DNA of 64,000 nt from Anaerolinea thermolimosa (GCF_001050195.2 NZ_DF967966.1:20118-84117); one strand, 5' to 3'; positions 1-8,939 are shown, numbered from the stretch's first letter. Program-made: numbers and translations. The notes: generated by a model from the sequence alone, not told the origin.

Positions 1-128
1 GTGGGGGTAGGGATAAAAAGCGGCGGGGTGGCCGGCACCACCACCTGGTTGACGTAAAGCGCCGCACCCACCAGCAACACCAGCACCACCAGGCGGAAAG
101 GGTTGGCGCGCCGGCGGCGGCGGTTCAT
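1..128 (-). CDS. Membrane-anchored protein N-terminus (partial)
   Basis: Only the first 42 codons are present; the gene runs off the left edge. The start is the ATG at 128-126. The peptide opens with a run of arginines (MNRRRRRANPFR), followed by one hydrophobic segment at about residues 13-25 and then a Pro/Thr-rich stretch ending in PLFIPTP. This is a signal-anchor followed by an extracytoplasmic linker. Similar N-termini occur on TPR proteins of Anaerolineae, but the part seen here cannot prove that, so the function is left open. It is divergent from trmD. Confidence 0.55.
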   Translation of the reverse strand, partial: MNRRRRRANPFRLVVLVLLVGAALYVNQVVVPATPPLFIPTP

Positions 129-245
129 GCTCCATTTACTTCCACTTAAATACATATTTTCATCTTAACGGAGAACCCCGGCAGCGTCAAGAGAAGCTCA
201 CCCCGGCTGACGGCTTTCTCATCCCCGCTTAATTCCATTCCATTG

Positions 246-251
246 TACAAT
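246..251 (+). promoter_or_regulatory. -10 box of leaderless trmD
   Basis: TACAAT ends 6 bases before the ATG at 258. No Shine-Dalgarno sequence lies between or before. No clear -35 is visible. Transcription would start at or next to the A of the start codon. Confidence 0.55.
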
Positions 252-257
252 CAAACC

Positions 258-1007
258 ATGCGCTTCGATGTTTTTACCCTCTTTCCCAATCTGATCCATC
301 CTTACCTTTCCGAAAGCATCCTTCAGCGCGCCCGCGAACGCGGCCTGCTGGAGGTATTTGTTCACGATATCCGTGCCTATACCACCGATAAACACCACAT
401 CACCGATGAACCTCCTTATGGCGGAGGCGGTGGGATGGTGATGAAATGTGAGCCCATTTTCAACGCCATCGAAAGTGTGCTCGGTGCACCGCCATCCTGC
501 CCGGTCATCCTGCTCACCCCGCAGGGACGCACCTTCACCCAGCAGGTGGCCCAGGAACTGGCCCGTGAACCGCACCTGGCTCTGCTCTGCGGGCGTTACG
601 AAGGGGTGGATGAGCGCGTGCGCGAACACCTGGTGAGTGATCAGATCTCGGTGGGCGATTACGTCCTCACCGGCGGTGAACTCCCCGCCCTCATCCTTAT
701 CGATGCGATCACCCGCCTGCTCCCCGGCGCCCTGGGCGACCCGGACGGCGCCACAGACGACTCCTACGCTTCTGGCCTGCTTGAATACCCTCACTACACC
801 CGCCCGGCAGAATTCAGAGGCTGGAAGGTGCCCGAAGTGCTCCTTTCGGGCAACCATGCGCAGATCGCCCGCTGGCGGCGCGAACAGGCCCTTCTGCGCA
901 CCCTGCTCAAACGCCCCGATCTGCTCCAGCGCGCCGACCTGAGCGAGCAGGATAAAAAAATCCTCAAGAAGCTTTCGGAAAACCCCGAAGAAAACTTCCC
1001 CTCCTGA
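258..1007 (+). CDS. trmD: tRNA (guanine-N1)-methyltransferase TrmD
   Basis: TrmD methylates G37 of tRNAs from S-adenosylmethionine and prevents frameshifting. The 249-residue protein starts [13 protein letters not shown] and has the family signatures [12 protein letters not shown] near residue 55 and [10 protein letters not shown] followed by the knotted SAM site [15 protein letters not shown]. Length matches the family. The ATG at 258 fits family N-termini better than the in-frame TTG at 243. The usual partners rpsP, rimM and rplS are not next to it here; the following gene is a transporter 63 bases downstream. Identification is secure. Confidence 0.96.
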   Translation: MRFDVFTLFPNLIHPYLSESILQRARERGLLEVFVHDIRAYTTDKHHITDEPPYGGGGGMVMKCEPIFNAIESVLGAPPSCPVILLTPQGRTFTQQVAQELAREPHLALLCGRYEGVDERVREHLVSDQISVGDYVLTGGELPALILIDAITRLLPGALGDPDGATDDSYASGLLEYPHYTRPAEFRGWKVPEVLLSGNHAQIARWRREQALLRTLLKRPDLLQRADLSEQDKKILKKLSENPEENFPS

Positions 1008-1070
1008 TCTTCACCCCCTTCTTCCAGAGTGCTTTTGATCTTCGAGACCCATCTTCTCTGCGAGGCCCCC

Positions 1071-2318
1071 ATGAAATTCAGCTTTTCCAAAACTTTCCTC
1101 CTTGGCTTCGGTTTTTTTGGTGTGAGCGTGATCTGGATGGTCTACAACGCCTTCGTCCCACTTTTCCTTGCCAACCGCTTCCACATTGAACCCTGGCTGA
1201 TCGGCCTGTTCATGACCTTTGACAACATCGCCGCCCTGTTCATCCAGCCACCCGTGGGGGCATGGTCCGACCGTCTGCGCACTCCAATCGGGCGGCGCAT
1301 GCCGTTCATTCTCATCGGGGCACCCATCGGAGCGATCGCCTTCGGCTTCATTCCGCTGGCCGCCGTTCTGCCGCTCTTTGTGGCCTGCACCAGCACCCTG
1401 CTCCTCAGCATGGCTTTCTGGCGCACCCCGGTAGTGGCCCTGATGCCCGATATTACTCCCTCAGCCTATCGTTCGCAGGCGAACGGCATTATTAACTTTA
1501 TGGGCGGTGTGGGAGCCATCATCGCCACCCTGGGCGGCGGGGCACTCTACAAGCTCAACCCGGCTTATCCCTTCTGGATGGGTTCCATTCTGGTGATCGT
1601 GGCCACCCTGCTTCTATTCCTCTTCATCCGGGAACCCCGGGAATACGAAATTACCTCCAGCGAGCGCCCGGCTTTATTCCGCAGCCTCAAAGAAGTGGTC
1701 AAAGACCCGGATAAGAGCGCCTTCCGCATTCTCCTGGCGATCTTCTTCTGGTTCGTCGCCTACAATGCCATCGAGGCCTTCTTCACCCTCTACGCACAGA
1801 ATCATCTCGGCCTGCCCGGTGGTGACGGTGCCCGTCTGCTGGGGCAGCTTTCGCTGATTTTTGTGCTCTTTGCGCTTCCAGCGGGATACATCGGGGGCAG
1901 CTGGGGGCGGCGGCGCACGATCATCACCGGCATCCTTCTCCTCTCGGCCTGCATGTTACTCATGTTCCTGCTGCCTGCGCCAACCCTCCTCATCCAGGTG
2001 ACCCGGCTGCCCGTGCTGGGGGTGGTGCCGATCATCGGCGTGATTCTCATGATTGCGGGGGCAAGCTGGGCACTGATCAACGTCAACTCCCTCCCCATGG
2101 TCGTCGACATGACCGACAACCTGCGCGTGGGCACCTACACCGGCCTGTATTACCTCTTTTCCACGCTGGCGGCCATTGTCGGACCCAATATCAATGGATG
2201 GATCATCCAGCTCACCGGCAAGGATTACAACCGGGTGATGCTGGTTGGACCCATCTTCATGTTCATCGCCCTGCTGATGATGATCGGTGTTCGCCGGGGC
2301 GAGGTTCAGGGAGACTGA
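1071..2318 (+). CDS. SLC45/GPH-like MFS transporter
   Basis: A 415-residue polytopic membrane protein with about 12 hydrophobic segments. It has the major facilitator loop signature between TM2 and TM3 (GAWSDRLRTPIGRRMPF) and the SLC45-like stretch MPDITPSAYRSQANGI after TM4. Members of this group move sugars such as sucrose or maltose with protons, but the substrate is not visible in the sequence. The ATG at 1071 is preceded by GAGG with 5 bases spacing; an in-frame GTG at 1029 is less likely. A second, related transporter lies at 42447-43886. It may be cotranscribed with trmD. Confidence 0.85.
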   Translation: MKFSFSKTFLLGFGFFGVSVIWMVYNAFVPLFLANRFHIEPWLIGLFMTFDNIAALFIQPPVGAWSDRLRTPIGRRMPFILIGAPIGAIAFGFIPLAAVLPLFVACTSTLLLSMAFWRTPVVALMPDITPSAYRSQANGIINFMGGVGAIIATLGGGALYKLNPAYPFWMGSILVIVATLLLFLFIREPREYEITSSERPALFRSLKEVVKDPDKSAFRILLAIFFWFVAYNAIEAFFTLYAQNHLGLPGGDGARLLGQLSLIFVLFALPAGYIGGSWGRRRTIITGILLLSACMLLMFLLPAPTLLIQVTRLPVLGVVPIIGVILMIAGASWALINVNSLPMVVDMTDNLRVGTYTGLYYLFSTLAAIVGPNINGWIIQLTGKDYNRVMLVGPIFMFIALLMMIGVRRGEVQGD

Positions 2319-2345
2319 CGCACCCGCCCCGGGCAGAGAGGGCTT

Positions 2346-2786
2346 TCACCGCCCGTACGAACCGGTAATGTAGCCCTCCAGATCGTGAATCTTGTGCAGC
2401 TGGTCATCGATGACCCAGCGCACCACATCACCGATAGAAACCAGCCCCACCAGGCGCCCCTCTTCCAGCACCGGCAGGTGGCGGATGCGTTTCTCGGTCA
2501 TAAGCTTCATGCAGTCATCCAGAGACTGGCGTGGGGTCACTGTGATTACCTCTCGCACCATCAGCTCATGCACAGGCAGATCGAGCGGGCAGACCCCTTT
2601 GCGTGCAATCATGCGCACTACATCGCGCTCGGAGAGGATGCCTGCGATTTTCTCCCCATCGGTCACCAGCAATGCCCCCACGTTCTTTTCCGCCAGCCGT
2701 TGCAGGGCTTCGAGCAGGGGGGTGTCGGGGCTCACCGTCCACACGTTGTGCCCTTTTTCCTTCAAAATATCGCTGACCAGATACAT
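2346..2786 (-). CDS. CBS-domain protein
   Basis: A 146-residue soluble protein made of two CBS domains: residues about 8-60 (ending GILSERDVVRMIA) and about 75-130 (ending GLVSIGDVVRWVI). CBS pairs bind adenine nucleotides such as AMP, ATP or NADH, and stand-alone ones act as energy sensors or partner regulators. The start ATG at 2786 has AGGAGG 4-5 bases upstream; an in-frame upstream GTG/ATG option at 2807 is weaker. Upstream there is a TATAAT box and a perfect CRP/FNR-type palindrome, so expression probably responds to cAMP or to oxygen/redox. The act respiratory operon ends just upstream on the same strand. Confidence 0.9.
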   Translation of the reverse strand: MYLVSDILKEKGHNVWTVSPDTPLLEALQRLAEKNVGALLVTDGEKIAGILSERDVVRMIARKGVCPLDLPVHELMVREVITVTPRQSLDDCMKLMTEKRIRHLPVLEEGRLVGLVSIGDVVRWVIDDQLHKIHDLEGYITGSYGR

Positions 2787-2828
2787 ACTTACCTCCTGAA
2801 CCCTCACCTGAACAGGAACGCTGATTTC

Positions 2829-2834
2829 ATTATA
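2829..2834 (-). promoter_or_regulatory. -10 box for CBS gene
   Basis: TATAAT on the minus strand, about 43 bases before the ATG at 2786. The -35 region (TATGAT at 17 bases) is weak, which fits activator-dependent transcription from the CRP/FNR-type site upstream. Confidence 0.5.
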
Positions 2835-2869
2835 GCAAAATAAAGATTAATATCATAACTTTTGTCATA

Positions 2870-2887
2870 TTGTGAAAATTATCACAA
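2870..2887. promoter_or_regulatory. CRP/FNR-family operator
   Basis: TTGTGAAAATTATCACAA is a perfect 18-base palindrome of the form TGTGA-N6-TCACA, the consensus for CRP-family regulators. It is centred about 56 bases before the predicted transcription start of the CBS gene and lies between it and the terminator of the act operon. It could act as an activator site for the CBS gene. Confidence 0.6.
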
Positions 2888-2900
2888 AATCACCAGAAAA

Positions 2901-2930
2901 CAAAAAGCCCCCGGTTGTCTGCGGGGGCTA
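2901..2930 (-). terminator. Rho-independent terminator of act operon
   Basis: On the minus strand an 8-bp stem (AGCCCCC-G with C-GGGGGCT) and an 8-base loop are followed by a run of Ts broken by one G. It sits about 20 bases after the actE stop codon and closes the respiratory operon. Confidence 0.8.
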
Positions 2931-2948
2931 AACATTCCCTGAAGGACC

Positions 2949-3461
2949 TCACGGGCCTTTTTGCAGTGAACGGACGTAGTTTACTACATCCCAGCGCATT
3001 TCTGGCGTGGGCAGGTTTTCTTTCAAAGAGGGCATTTTCCCCACCCCGTTCGTAATGGTCATAAAAATTTCACCATCCGAAAGGGTGAGCGGACGTCCTT
3101 CCAGCAGGCTGGGGGGTTTCTTCTCCACCAGGAAAGCCGCAAACGGCCCGTTGCCCTTGCCAGTTGCCCCGTGGCAAATAACGCAGTTGATCTCAAACTG
3201 GGTCTTTCCGCGCTCCAGAGAGGCGGCATCGGCGGGCACCGGGTTGGGGGGTGCGCCCAGTTCAGGGATATACGCCGCCCCCTGGATGGGCACCGATCGG
3301 GCTGGAAGCGGCAGAGGGGCTTCCTGAGCGATGAAGGACGGCTGGATCTCCATGAAGCTGATCCACTCGATCTTGATAATATCGTACGTAAACAGCAGGC
3401 CGATCAGCAGGGGGGTCACTGCCAGCCCCAGCACGATGAGCAGACGTTTCAGAACAGCCAT
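2949..3461 (-). CDS. actE: Alternative complex III subunit ActE, monoheme cytochrome c
   Basis: A 170-residue membrane-anchored c-type cytochrome, a periplasmic electron carrier subunit of alternative complex III. One N-terminal membrane segment (residues about 5-25) is followed by a linker, the heme motif CVICH at 93-97 with TGKGNGP after it, and a likely distal ligand Met143 in GVGKMPSL. Its start overlaps the actD stop by 13 bases, so translation is coupled. It is the last gene of the operon and is followed by a strong terminator. Confidence 0.88.
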   Translation of the reverse strand: MAVLKRLLIVLGLAVTPLLIGLLFTYDIIKIEWISFMEIQPSFIAQEAPLPLPARSVPIQGAAYIPELGAPPNPVPADAASLERGKTQFEINCVICHGATGKGNGPFAAFLVEKKPPSLLEGRPLTLSDGEIFMTITNGVGKMPSLKENLPTPEMRWDVVNYVRSLQKGP

Positions 3462-3988
3462 AACTTTTTTGCCTCCGCACCATGAATGATCTCCGCACCC
3501 AGGCCAGTCAGAGCCTCATGCAGGCGAGGGTCGAGTTCCGGCGGGGCCCAGAAGAGCACACCGATATGTCCATCGGTAATGCGTGGGTCGTACCCCTGTG
3601 GGCCAAAGGAAGGGGAGATCATCTCCACAAACACCCCCAGAAACGTACTGATGAGCAACCCCAGCATGGTGAGCTCAAAAAAGACCACAAACGAGGTCGG
3701 CAGGGTCTGATACGCCATACCCCCCACGCGGATGGGGTAGAGCAGCGGGGTTCCGAAATTGAAAAACAATGCGGTGAGAAACCCCATCAGAGCTCCGGCG
3801 ATGCCGATGATGGAAATCCGCGTCCAGGCCATGGGGCGCCCGAGCATCTTTTCGGAAAAGGGCGTGCCCGAAATGACCGTCATATCGCGGTCGGTAATCC
3901 CCATCCCGCGCAGGGTTTCCAGAGCCTCTGCGGCCTGGTCAAGCGCGTCTTCGGGGAACAATGCCAGGTGTATGATCCGTCTGGACAT
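3449..3988 (-). CDS. actD: Alternative complex III subunit ActD (DUF3341)
   Basis: A 179-residue protein of the ActD/DUF3341 family. It has a soluble N-terminal part, two transmembrane segments (about residues 58-80 and 100-125) and a cytoplasmic C-terminal part with HIGVLFWAPP. In known alternative complex III structures ActD sits against the ActC membrane subunit. The ATG at 3988 has GGAGGG 5 bases upstream; codons further upstream in frame belong to the end of actC. It overlaps actE and lies 11 bases after actC. Confidence 0.85.
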   Translation of the reverse strand: MSRRIIHLALFPEDALDQAAEALETLRGMGITDRDMTVISGTPFSEKMLGRPMAWTRISIIGIAGALMGFLTALFFNFGTPLLYPIRVGGMAYQTLPTSFVVFFELTMLGLLISTFLGVFVEMISPSFGPQGYDPRITDGHIGVLFWAPPELDPRLHEALTGLGAEIIHGAEAKKLWLF

Positions 3989-3998
3989 ATCGCCCTCC

Positions 3999-5444
3999 TC
4001 ACTCCAGCTCCGATACCGAAGGCACCACCGTCTTTCCCACTTTGACCACCTTGTGCGCTTCCTGCCCCTCACGCACCTCCCACACCGGCACCAGCGGGAT
4101 CAACCGCGAGGCCAGCAGATAGAGCAAAATAAAGAGGCAGAGCGTCCCAAAGGCAATGCTGATCTCCGGCAGGCGGGGGGAATATTCTCCCCAGTCGAAG
4201 GGGAAACGCTGATGGCCCAGAGTCATCGGAATGATGGTGTACCGTTCGAAATACATGCCCACATTGATGAGCACGGTGATGATAAACATGGCCCACGGGG
4301 TGCGGCGGATTTTGCGACTCCACAGCGTGAGCCACGGAATCACCACATTGAAAAACAACATACAATACCACACCCACGCCGTCGGCCCGGTGGCATGGAG
4401 CGTAAGGATGCGGCGCGTGACCTCATACCCCCCGTACCAGCTCACCAGGTAGTCGTTGAAGAAGAAGTAAGCCCAGGCCATGGAGAACACCAGCACCAGT
4501 TTTCCCAGGGCATCGAGGTGCTCGGGACGGATGAAGTAATCCATGTGTTTGAGGGTGGCGCGCAATATCACGAGGATGGTAATCACCGCCGACACACCGG
4601 AGAGGATGGCGCCGATGATGAAGTAGGGGCCGAAAATCGTGGAATTCCACCCGCCAACCTGCCCCACAGCGAAGTCCCAGGAGACGATGGTATGCACCGA
4701 GAACATCACCGGGATGATGGCAAAGGCGAAGATGTTAATCGCCTTACGCAAACGGAACCACTCCGCCTCGGTGCCGCGCCATCCCAGCGCCAGGGCTTTA
4801 TAAACGGCGTGGCGCCAGCCCTGCGTTCGGTCGCGCGCCATGGCCAGGTCTGGCAGAAGGGGCAAATAGAGGTAAATGGTGCTGGAAAGAAGGTAGGTGG
4901 TGATGGCCAGAAAATCCCATACCAGCGGAGAGCGGAAGTTCGGCCACAACCAGCGCGCATTGGGATAAGGGATCATCCAGTAGAAGACCCACACCCGGCC
5001 GAGGTGAATGAGCGGGTAAAGCGCACCAGCGGCCAGGCCAAAGGTGGTCATCAATTCGGCGGCGCGGGTGAACGGGCGGCGAAATTCTGCCTTAAAGACG
5101 CGCAAAATGGCCGAGACGAAGGTACCCGCGTGGCTGATGCCGATCCAGAACACGAAGGTGACGATGAACACCCCCCAGTAAATCGGTTTGCGAATGCCTG
5201 CGATGCCGATGCCGGTGAAAATCATATATCCCCACATACCTACCAGGCAAACCAGTACGAGGGCGGTAAGCACGCCCACGGCCACCCAGTAGCGCGGCGA
5301 GGTACTGTACATGGATTCCATCACCATGCGATTCAGTTCCTCACGCGGGCGCGGGTCGAACATCAATTGTTCACGCAGGGCTTCCTCTTCTTCCCGTGCG
5401 GGCTGGTTCAGAGCCGGTGAGACAGGTTGCGTTTCAACCGCCAT
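3999..5444 (-). CDS. actC: Alternative complex III quinol-binding subunit ActC (NrfD-like)
   Basis: A 481-residue integral membrane protein of the NrfD/PsrC family with about ten hydrophobic segments. ActC binds menaquinol and probably takes part in proton movement. After a charged N-terminal tail of about 50 residues comes RYWVAVGVLTALVLVC, and later FWIGISHAGTFVSAILR, a hallmark of NrfD proteins. The ATG at 5444 has GGGAGG 8 bases upstream and overlaps the end of actB2 by 11 bases, so translation is coupled. In most act operons a second NrfD-type subunit, ActF, follows ActE; none is found here. Confidence 0.92.
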   Translation of the reverse strand: MAVETQPVSPALNQPAREEEEALREQLMFDPRPREELNRMVMESMYSTSPRYWVAVGVLTALVLVCLVGMWGYMIFTGIGIAGIRKPIYWGVFIVTFVFWIGISHAGTFVSAILRVFKAEFRRPFTRAAELMTTFGLAAGALYPLIHLGRVWVFYWMIPYPNARWLWPNFRSPLVWDFLAITTYLLSSTIYLYLPLLPDLAMARDRTQGWRHAVYKALALGWRGTEAEWFRLRKAINIFAFAIIPVMFSVHTIVSWDFAVGQVGGWNSTIFGPYFIIGAILSGVSAVITILVILRATLKHMDYFIRPEHLDALGKLVLVFSMAWAYFFFNDYLVSWYGGYEVTRRILTLHATGPTAWVWYCMLFFNVVIPWLTLWSRKIRRTPWAMFIITVLINVGMYFERYTIIPMTLGHQRFPFDWGEYSPRLPEISIAFGTLCLFILLYLLASRLIPLVPVWEVREGQEAHKVVKVGKTVVPSVSELE

Positions 5445-6159
5445 AATAACCGCCTCCCTTCAGATAAGTCACTTTGGGCTGGGTACCCAGCTCTTCAAGC
5501 AGGGTGGTTCCGCGCTGACTGCGGGCCGCTTTGCTCACCCGGCTTTCGGGGTCACTCAGATCTCCGAAGATAATGGCATCTGCCGGGCAGGCCTGTGCAC
5601 AGGCGGGGATGACCTCACCATCCTGCAGGGTGCGCCCCGCGGCTTTGGCCTGTTCCTGGCCGGCACGGATGCGCTGAACGCAGAAGGTACATTTTTCCAT
5701 CACCCCGCGCCGCCGCACGGTGACGTTAGGGTTAAGGTAATAATTCATGGGCGCGGGAATCTGATAGGTATAGTCGTACCAGTTGAAACTGCGCGCGGTG
5801 TAGGGGCAGTTGTTGGCACAGTAGCGCGTTCCAATACAGCGGTTGTACACCTGAAGATTGATCTGCTCCTCTTCACTGTGAACGGTTGCAAAGACGGGGC
5901 AAACCGGCTCGCAGGGCGCGCGCCCGCACTGCTGGCACATCACCGGCTGGTAAGCAGGCGACACCTCCGGGTACTCCCCCTCCCAGGTACGCTGGACACG
6001 AATCCAGAACATGTTGCGCCCGTAACCGGCTTCTTCCTCTCCTACCCAGGGAATGTTATTTTCCATCGCACAGGCGGTGACACAGGCATTGCAGCCGGTG
6101 CACAGGTCTAAATCTACCACCATTCCCCAGCGTTCTCTGGTTTCCTGTTGTTCAGCCAT
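5434..6159 (-). CDS. actB2: Alternative complex III iron-sulfur subunit (ActB C-terminal part)
   Basis: A 241-residue ferredoxin-like protein that carries electrons from ActC towards the cytochromes. Four cysteine clusters are visible: CTGCNACVTAC, CQQCGRAPCEPVCP, CIGTRYCANNCP, and CTFC pairing with CAQACP. In most organisms this is the C-terminal half of a fused ActB; here it is a separate gene 30 bases after actB1. The ATG at 6159 has AAAGGAG 8 bases upstream and is preferred to the in-frame TTG at 6183. No signal peptide is visible, so export would depend on the Tat signal of its partner ActB1. Confidence 0.9.
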   Translation of the reverse strand: MAEQQETRERWGMVVDLDLCTGCNACVTACAMENNIPWVGEEEAGYGRNMFWIRVQRTWEGEYPEVSPAYQPVMCQQCGRAPCEPVCPVFATVHSEEEQINLQVYNRCIGTRYCANNCPYTARSFNWYDYTYQIPAPMNYYLNPNVTVRRRGVMEKCTFCVQRIRAGQEQAKAAGRTLQDGEVIPACAQACPADAIIFGDLSDPESRVSKAARSQRGTTLLEELGTQPKVTYLKGGGYYGG

Positions 6160-6189
6160 GGTTTCAACTCCTTTGGTTTCCAAGTACCG

Positions 6190-8304
6190 TTAATGTTCAC
6201 CGTACACGCCCGCCCGGCTCTCCAGGCGCGAAAGGGGGCGCCGCCGCCCGGTGGGCGACAGAGTCACAAGCACATCTCCGTAAGCCAGATCGCCCGCCTC
6301 GTTGAGCTGTGCCCCCAGCAAAACTGCCGGGTTGGCACCCCGCCCTTCTGCCCAGCGCCCCAGGGCCGTGTGCCCCTGACCGAAGGGAATGGCCACGGTA
6401 TCGGGCCGGATCGCCGGGAAGAGATACACCACGGCTTCGATGGAGCCCGATGGCGAAGTAACCCGAACCACATCATCATCCTTGAGGCCCAGCTTCTCGG
6501 CCAGCTGAGGGTGCACTTCAACCCAGGTGTTCCACATCACCGTGGTTGAGGGCGAGGGTGTTTCTTGCAACCACGGGCGGTTAGCCCCGCTGCCGTCTCC
6601 CAGGTGGGTGGGATAAGTGATCAAACGGAATTGCCCTTCAGGAGCCGCCGCCCCCTGAGCCATCTCCACCTGCAGGTCAGGCTGGTTGGTGGGAGTCGTC
6701 AGACCGGCCTGCTGGGTCCACCAGCCGCCAGCCTGCAGGTAACGCGCCCAGAAGGTGGCAATTTCGGTAGCTTCTACCGTCACCCCCGGTTCATTGAGCA
6801 GGGTGGCCAGCTTGCTCTGCAGGAAGGTTACCTCGTCATTGTACGGGAGCTTACCGGCTGAAAGAAGCACATCAGCCGTGGCCCGAGTATCGTAGAGAGG
6901 AACAACCACCGGCTGGAGGCTGGAAAAAATCATCCGATCTGACCCGGCCAGGGTGCGCTGATACCCCCACGATTCAAGCGGGGTATGATCGGGGAGTACG
7001 TAATCGCTCTGAAGGGCGGTTTCATCAGGGAAGGAAGCAAAAGAGATGACGCGCGGAACGTTGGCCAGCGCCTCCGTAAAGCCCAGCGCAGGGGGCAATT
7101 CAAAAACGGGGTTGGCGCCGTGGATGAAGAGAGTCTCCACCTTTCCAGCGCGCATCTGTTCGATGAGCGCCTGCACATCTCTCAACGAGCCAGAATCCGG
7201 GCGGGAAGGACTGAGGAAGATACCGCCGGGGCGCCCCATGTTTCCTGCGGCCAGGTTGAGCAGGAGGATGTTCCGCGCCGCCACCAGCCCACCGGCGTGA
7301 GCCAGAGCCTGCCCGCCGGGGAGAAACAGAGGGTGCTCCGCACGGGCGATGCGGTCGGCAAGCTGTTCCAGCCTTTCCATAGAAATTCCTGCCGCGGCAG
7401 CGCTGGCCTCCACATCCACCTGACCTGCGCCCAGGGGCACCTTCCACCCCCTGCTCTGAAGCAGGCTTCCCAGCGCCAGCGCCACCTGACCTTCGGTGCC
7501 CGGCGGCACCGGCAGCCATTCATCCGCCACACCTGAAGTGAGCGAGCGGCGCGCTTCAAAAGAGATGAGATACCCGCGTTTCTTTCCATCCGTGCGGCGG
7601 AACTGGCTGAAGCCGCGGGTATACGCCACCGGAGAAAGCCAGGTCTCCAGGAAGTTGGCTCCAAATGAGACCACCACATCGGCACCGGCCAGGTCGAAGT
7701 AGGGGAAGCGCGCCTCGCCGAACACCTGTCGTACGGCTTCCACCAGGGTAGCGCGCGCTTCGAACATTCCCAGGGCACCAAAACGCACCGGCGGGGGAGC
7801 GCCAATGGCCTGAGTGAGCTCAAGCACCAGGTCATAGAGATGATCAGGCGCCAGCCCCAGATAAAAAGCCACCCCCGCCCCCGCACCGTTCAGCGCCTCG
7901 CGGACCACACCCAGCGCCGTGTCCCAGTCCAGCGGCTCCAGAGTCGGGTTGCCGCGGCGGGCACGTTTACCCGGGCGCTGGATGCGGTCGGGGTTATACA
8001 GGCCCTGCACACCGGTTAAACCGCGTGAGCAGAGTTTCCCGTGGTTGACCGGATGGGCAGGGTTGCCTTCGGCTTTGATCGCCCGCCCCTCAAAGGTGCG
8101 CATGATCAGGCCGCAGCCAGCCGGGCACTCGATGCAGGTGGTGGCAAAATAGGTGCTTTCACCTAAAACGGCATATTCGGGCATTTCATAGTAGGGGCGG
8201 CGCGTCACATAGCGCGCTGCCGGGCCACAACCCGTCAGCACGGCAGCAGCGGCGCTCAGTCCGCTCAATTTGAGAAAGTTTCGCCGAGAAATCGTATCGC
8301 TCAT
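6190..8304 (-). CDS. actB1: Alternative complex III molybdopterin-oxidoreductase-like subunit (ActB N-terminal part)
   Basis: A 704-residue protein of the molybdopterin oxidoreductase superfamily. It opens with a Tat signal (SRRNFLK at 6-12) and a lipobox-like LTGC at 23-26, so it should be exported folded and may be lipid-anchored. Residues 57-92 keep a CX2CX3CX27C pattern (CIECPAGC then C92), which binds a 4Fe-4S cluster in true molybdoenzymes. ActB of known complexes lacks the molybdenum cofactor. The ATG at 8304 has AAGGA 8 bases upstream. It lies between actA and the Fe-S gene. Confidence 0.9.
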   Translation of the reverse strand: MSDTISRRNFLKLSGLSAAAAVLTGCGPAARYVTRRPYYEMPEYAVLGESTYFATTCIECPAGCGLIMRTFEGRAIKAEGNPAHPVNHGKLCSRGLTGVQGLYNPDRIQRPGKRARRGNPTLEPLDWDTALGVVREALNGAGAGVAFYLGLAPDHLYDLVLELTQAIGAPPPVRFGALGMFEARATLVEAVRQVFGEARFPYFDLAGADVVVSFGANFLETWLSPVAYTRGFSQFRRTDGKKRGYLISFEARRSLTSGVADEWLPVPPGTEGQVALALGSLLQSRGWKVPLGAGQVDVEASAAAAGISMERLEQLADRIARAEHPLFLPGGQALAHAGGLVAARNILLLNLAAGNMGRPGGIFLSPSRPDSGSLRDVQALIEQMRAGKVETLFIHGANPVFELPPALGFTEALANVPRVISFASFPDETALQSDYVLPDHTPLESWGYQRTLAGSDRMIFSSLQPVVVPLYDTRATADVLLSAGKLPYNDEVTFLQSKLATLLNEPGVTVEATEIATFWARYLQAGGWWTQQAGLTTPTNQPDLQVEMAQGAAAPEGQFRLITYPTHLGDGSGANRPWLQETPSPSTTVMWNTWVEVHPQLAEKLGLKDDDVVRVTSPSGSIEAVVYLFPAIRPDTVAIPFGQGHTALGRWAEGRGANPAVLLGAQLNEAGDLAYGDVLVTLSPTGRRRPLSRLESRAGVYGEH

Positions 8305-8326
8305 GCAAACGTCCTTGTCTAGCGGA

Positions 8327-8869
8327 TCAATAATGGCAGAGGGAACAATCCGAGAGGCGCGTCCACTTCTCCGGAGCCTGCTTTGCGTGGCAGGAGAGGC
8401 ACCAGCCCATGTTCTGGCGCGGAATCGGCTGCGCCACCGTGACCTTCTTCATATCGCCGTGGCAGGTTTCACAGGCTACCCCGGCGGCCACGTGCGGGCG
8501 ATGGTTGAAGTGAACGAACTCCGGTTGAATGAAAACCGGCACCCAGGGAATGCCCTCGCCCTTTTCCACGTAGGCCACCAGTTTTTGAAGCTCTGGAGAT
8601 GTTTTGGTTTTGGCCACCTGTTGATGACACCCCCAGCACTTTTGCGTGGAAGGCAGGCCAGCCACCGGCCCCCACTGGGCCCCTGGATGACAGTACAGGC
8701 ATGGGATGCCCGCCCCCACATGAAAGTTGTGCGGGAACTGAATGGGCTGTTGAGGGACGGTCTGGGTCAGGTAAATACCTCCCACAGCGCCCCCCAGCAG
8801 GATCAAAACGATCAGTCCGGCAGTCACCCGCACCCAGGGACGCAGCCACCATGGCAATGTTTTTTTCAT
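8327..8869 (-). CDS. actA: Alternative complex III pentaheme cytochrome ActA
   Basis: A 180-residue membrane-anchored c-type cytochrome. One N-terminal membrane helix (residues about 14-34) is followed by five heme motifs: CLYCH 57-61, CWGCH 78-82, CETCH 133-137, CLSCH 157-161 and CSLCH 175-179, the last at the very C-terminus. Five hemes is the count known for ActA. The ATG at 8869 has AAAGGA 8 bases upstream; the longer reading frame to 8926 has no such site. It lies 22 bases before actB1. Confidence 0.92.
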   Translation of the reverse strand: MKKTLPWWLRPWVRVTAGLIVLILLGGAVGGIYLTQTVPQQPIQFPHNFHVGAGIPCLYCHPGAQWGPVAGLPSTQKCWGCHQQVAKTKTSPELQKLVAYVEKGEGIPWVPVFIQPEFVHFNHRPHVAAGVACETCHGDMKKVTVAQPIPRQNMGWCLSCHAKQAPEKWTRLSDCSLCHY

Positions 8870-8939
8870 GGACGGGTTCCTTTCTTTGGTCAAAGTCGCG
8901 ATGCGTTGCGTCTGAAAATCCACCAAGGCGCGGAGCTAC

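Noticed and set aside
3759-5420. Long open frame (553 codons) on the plus strand opposite actC and actD
   Set aside because: It is antisense to well-supported genes with family motifs; high GC makes long antisense frames common. Its composition (His/Gly-rich) is that of a shadow frame.
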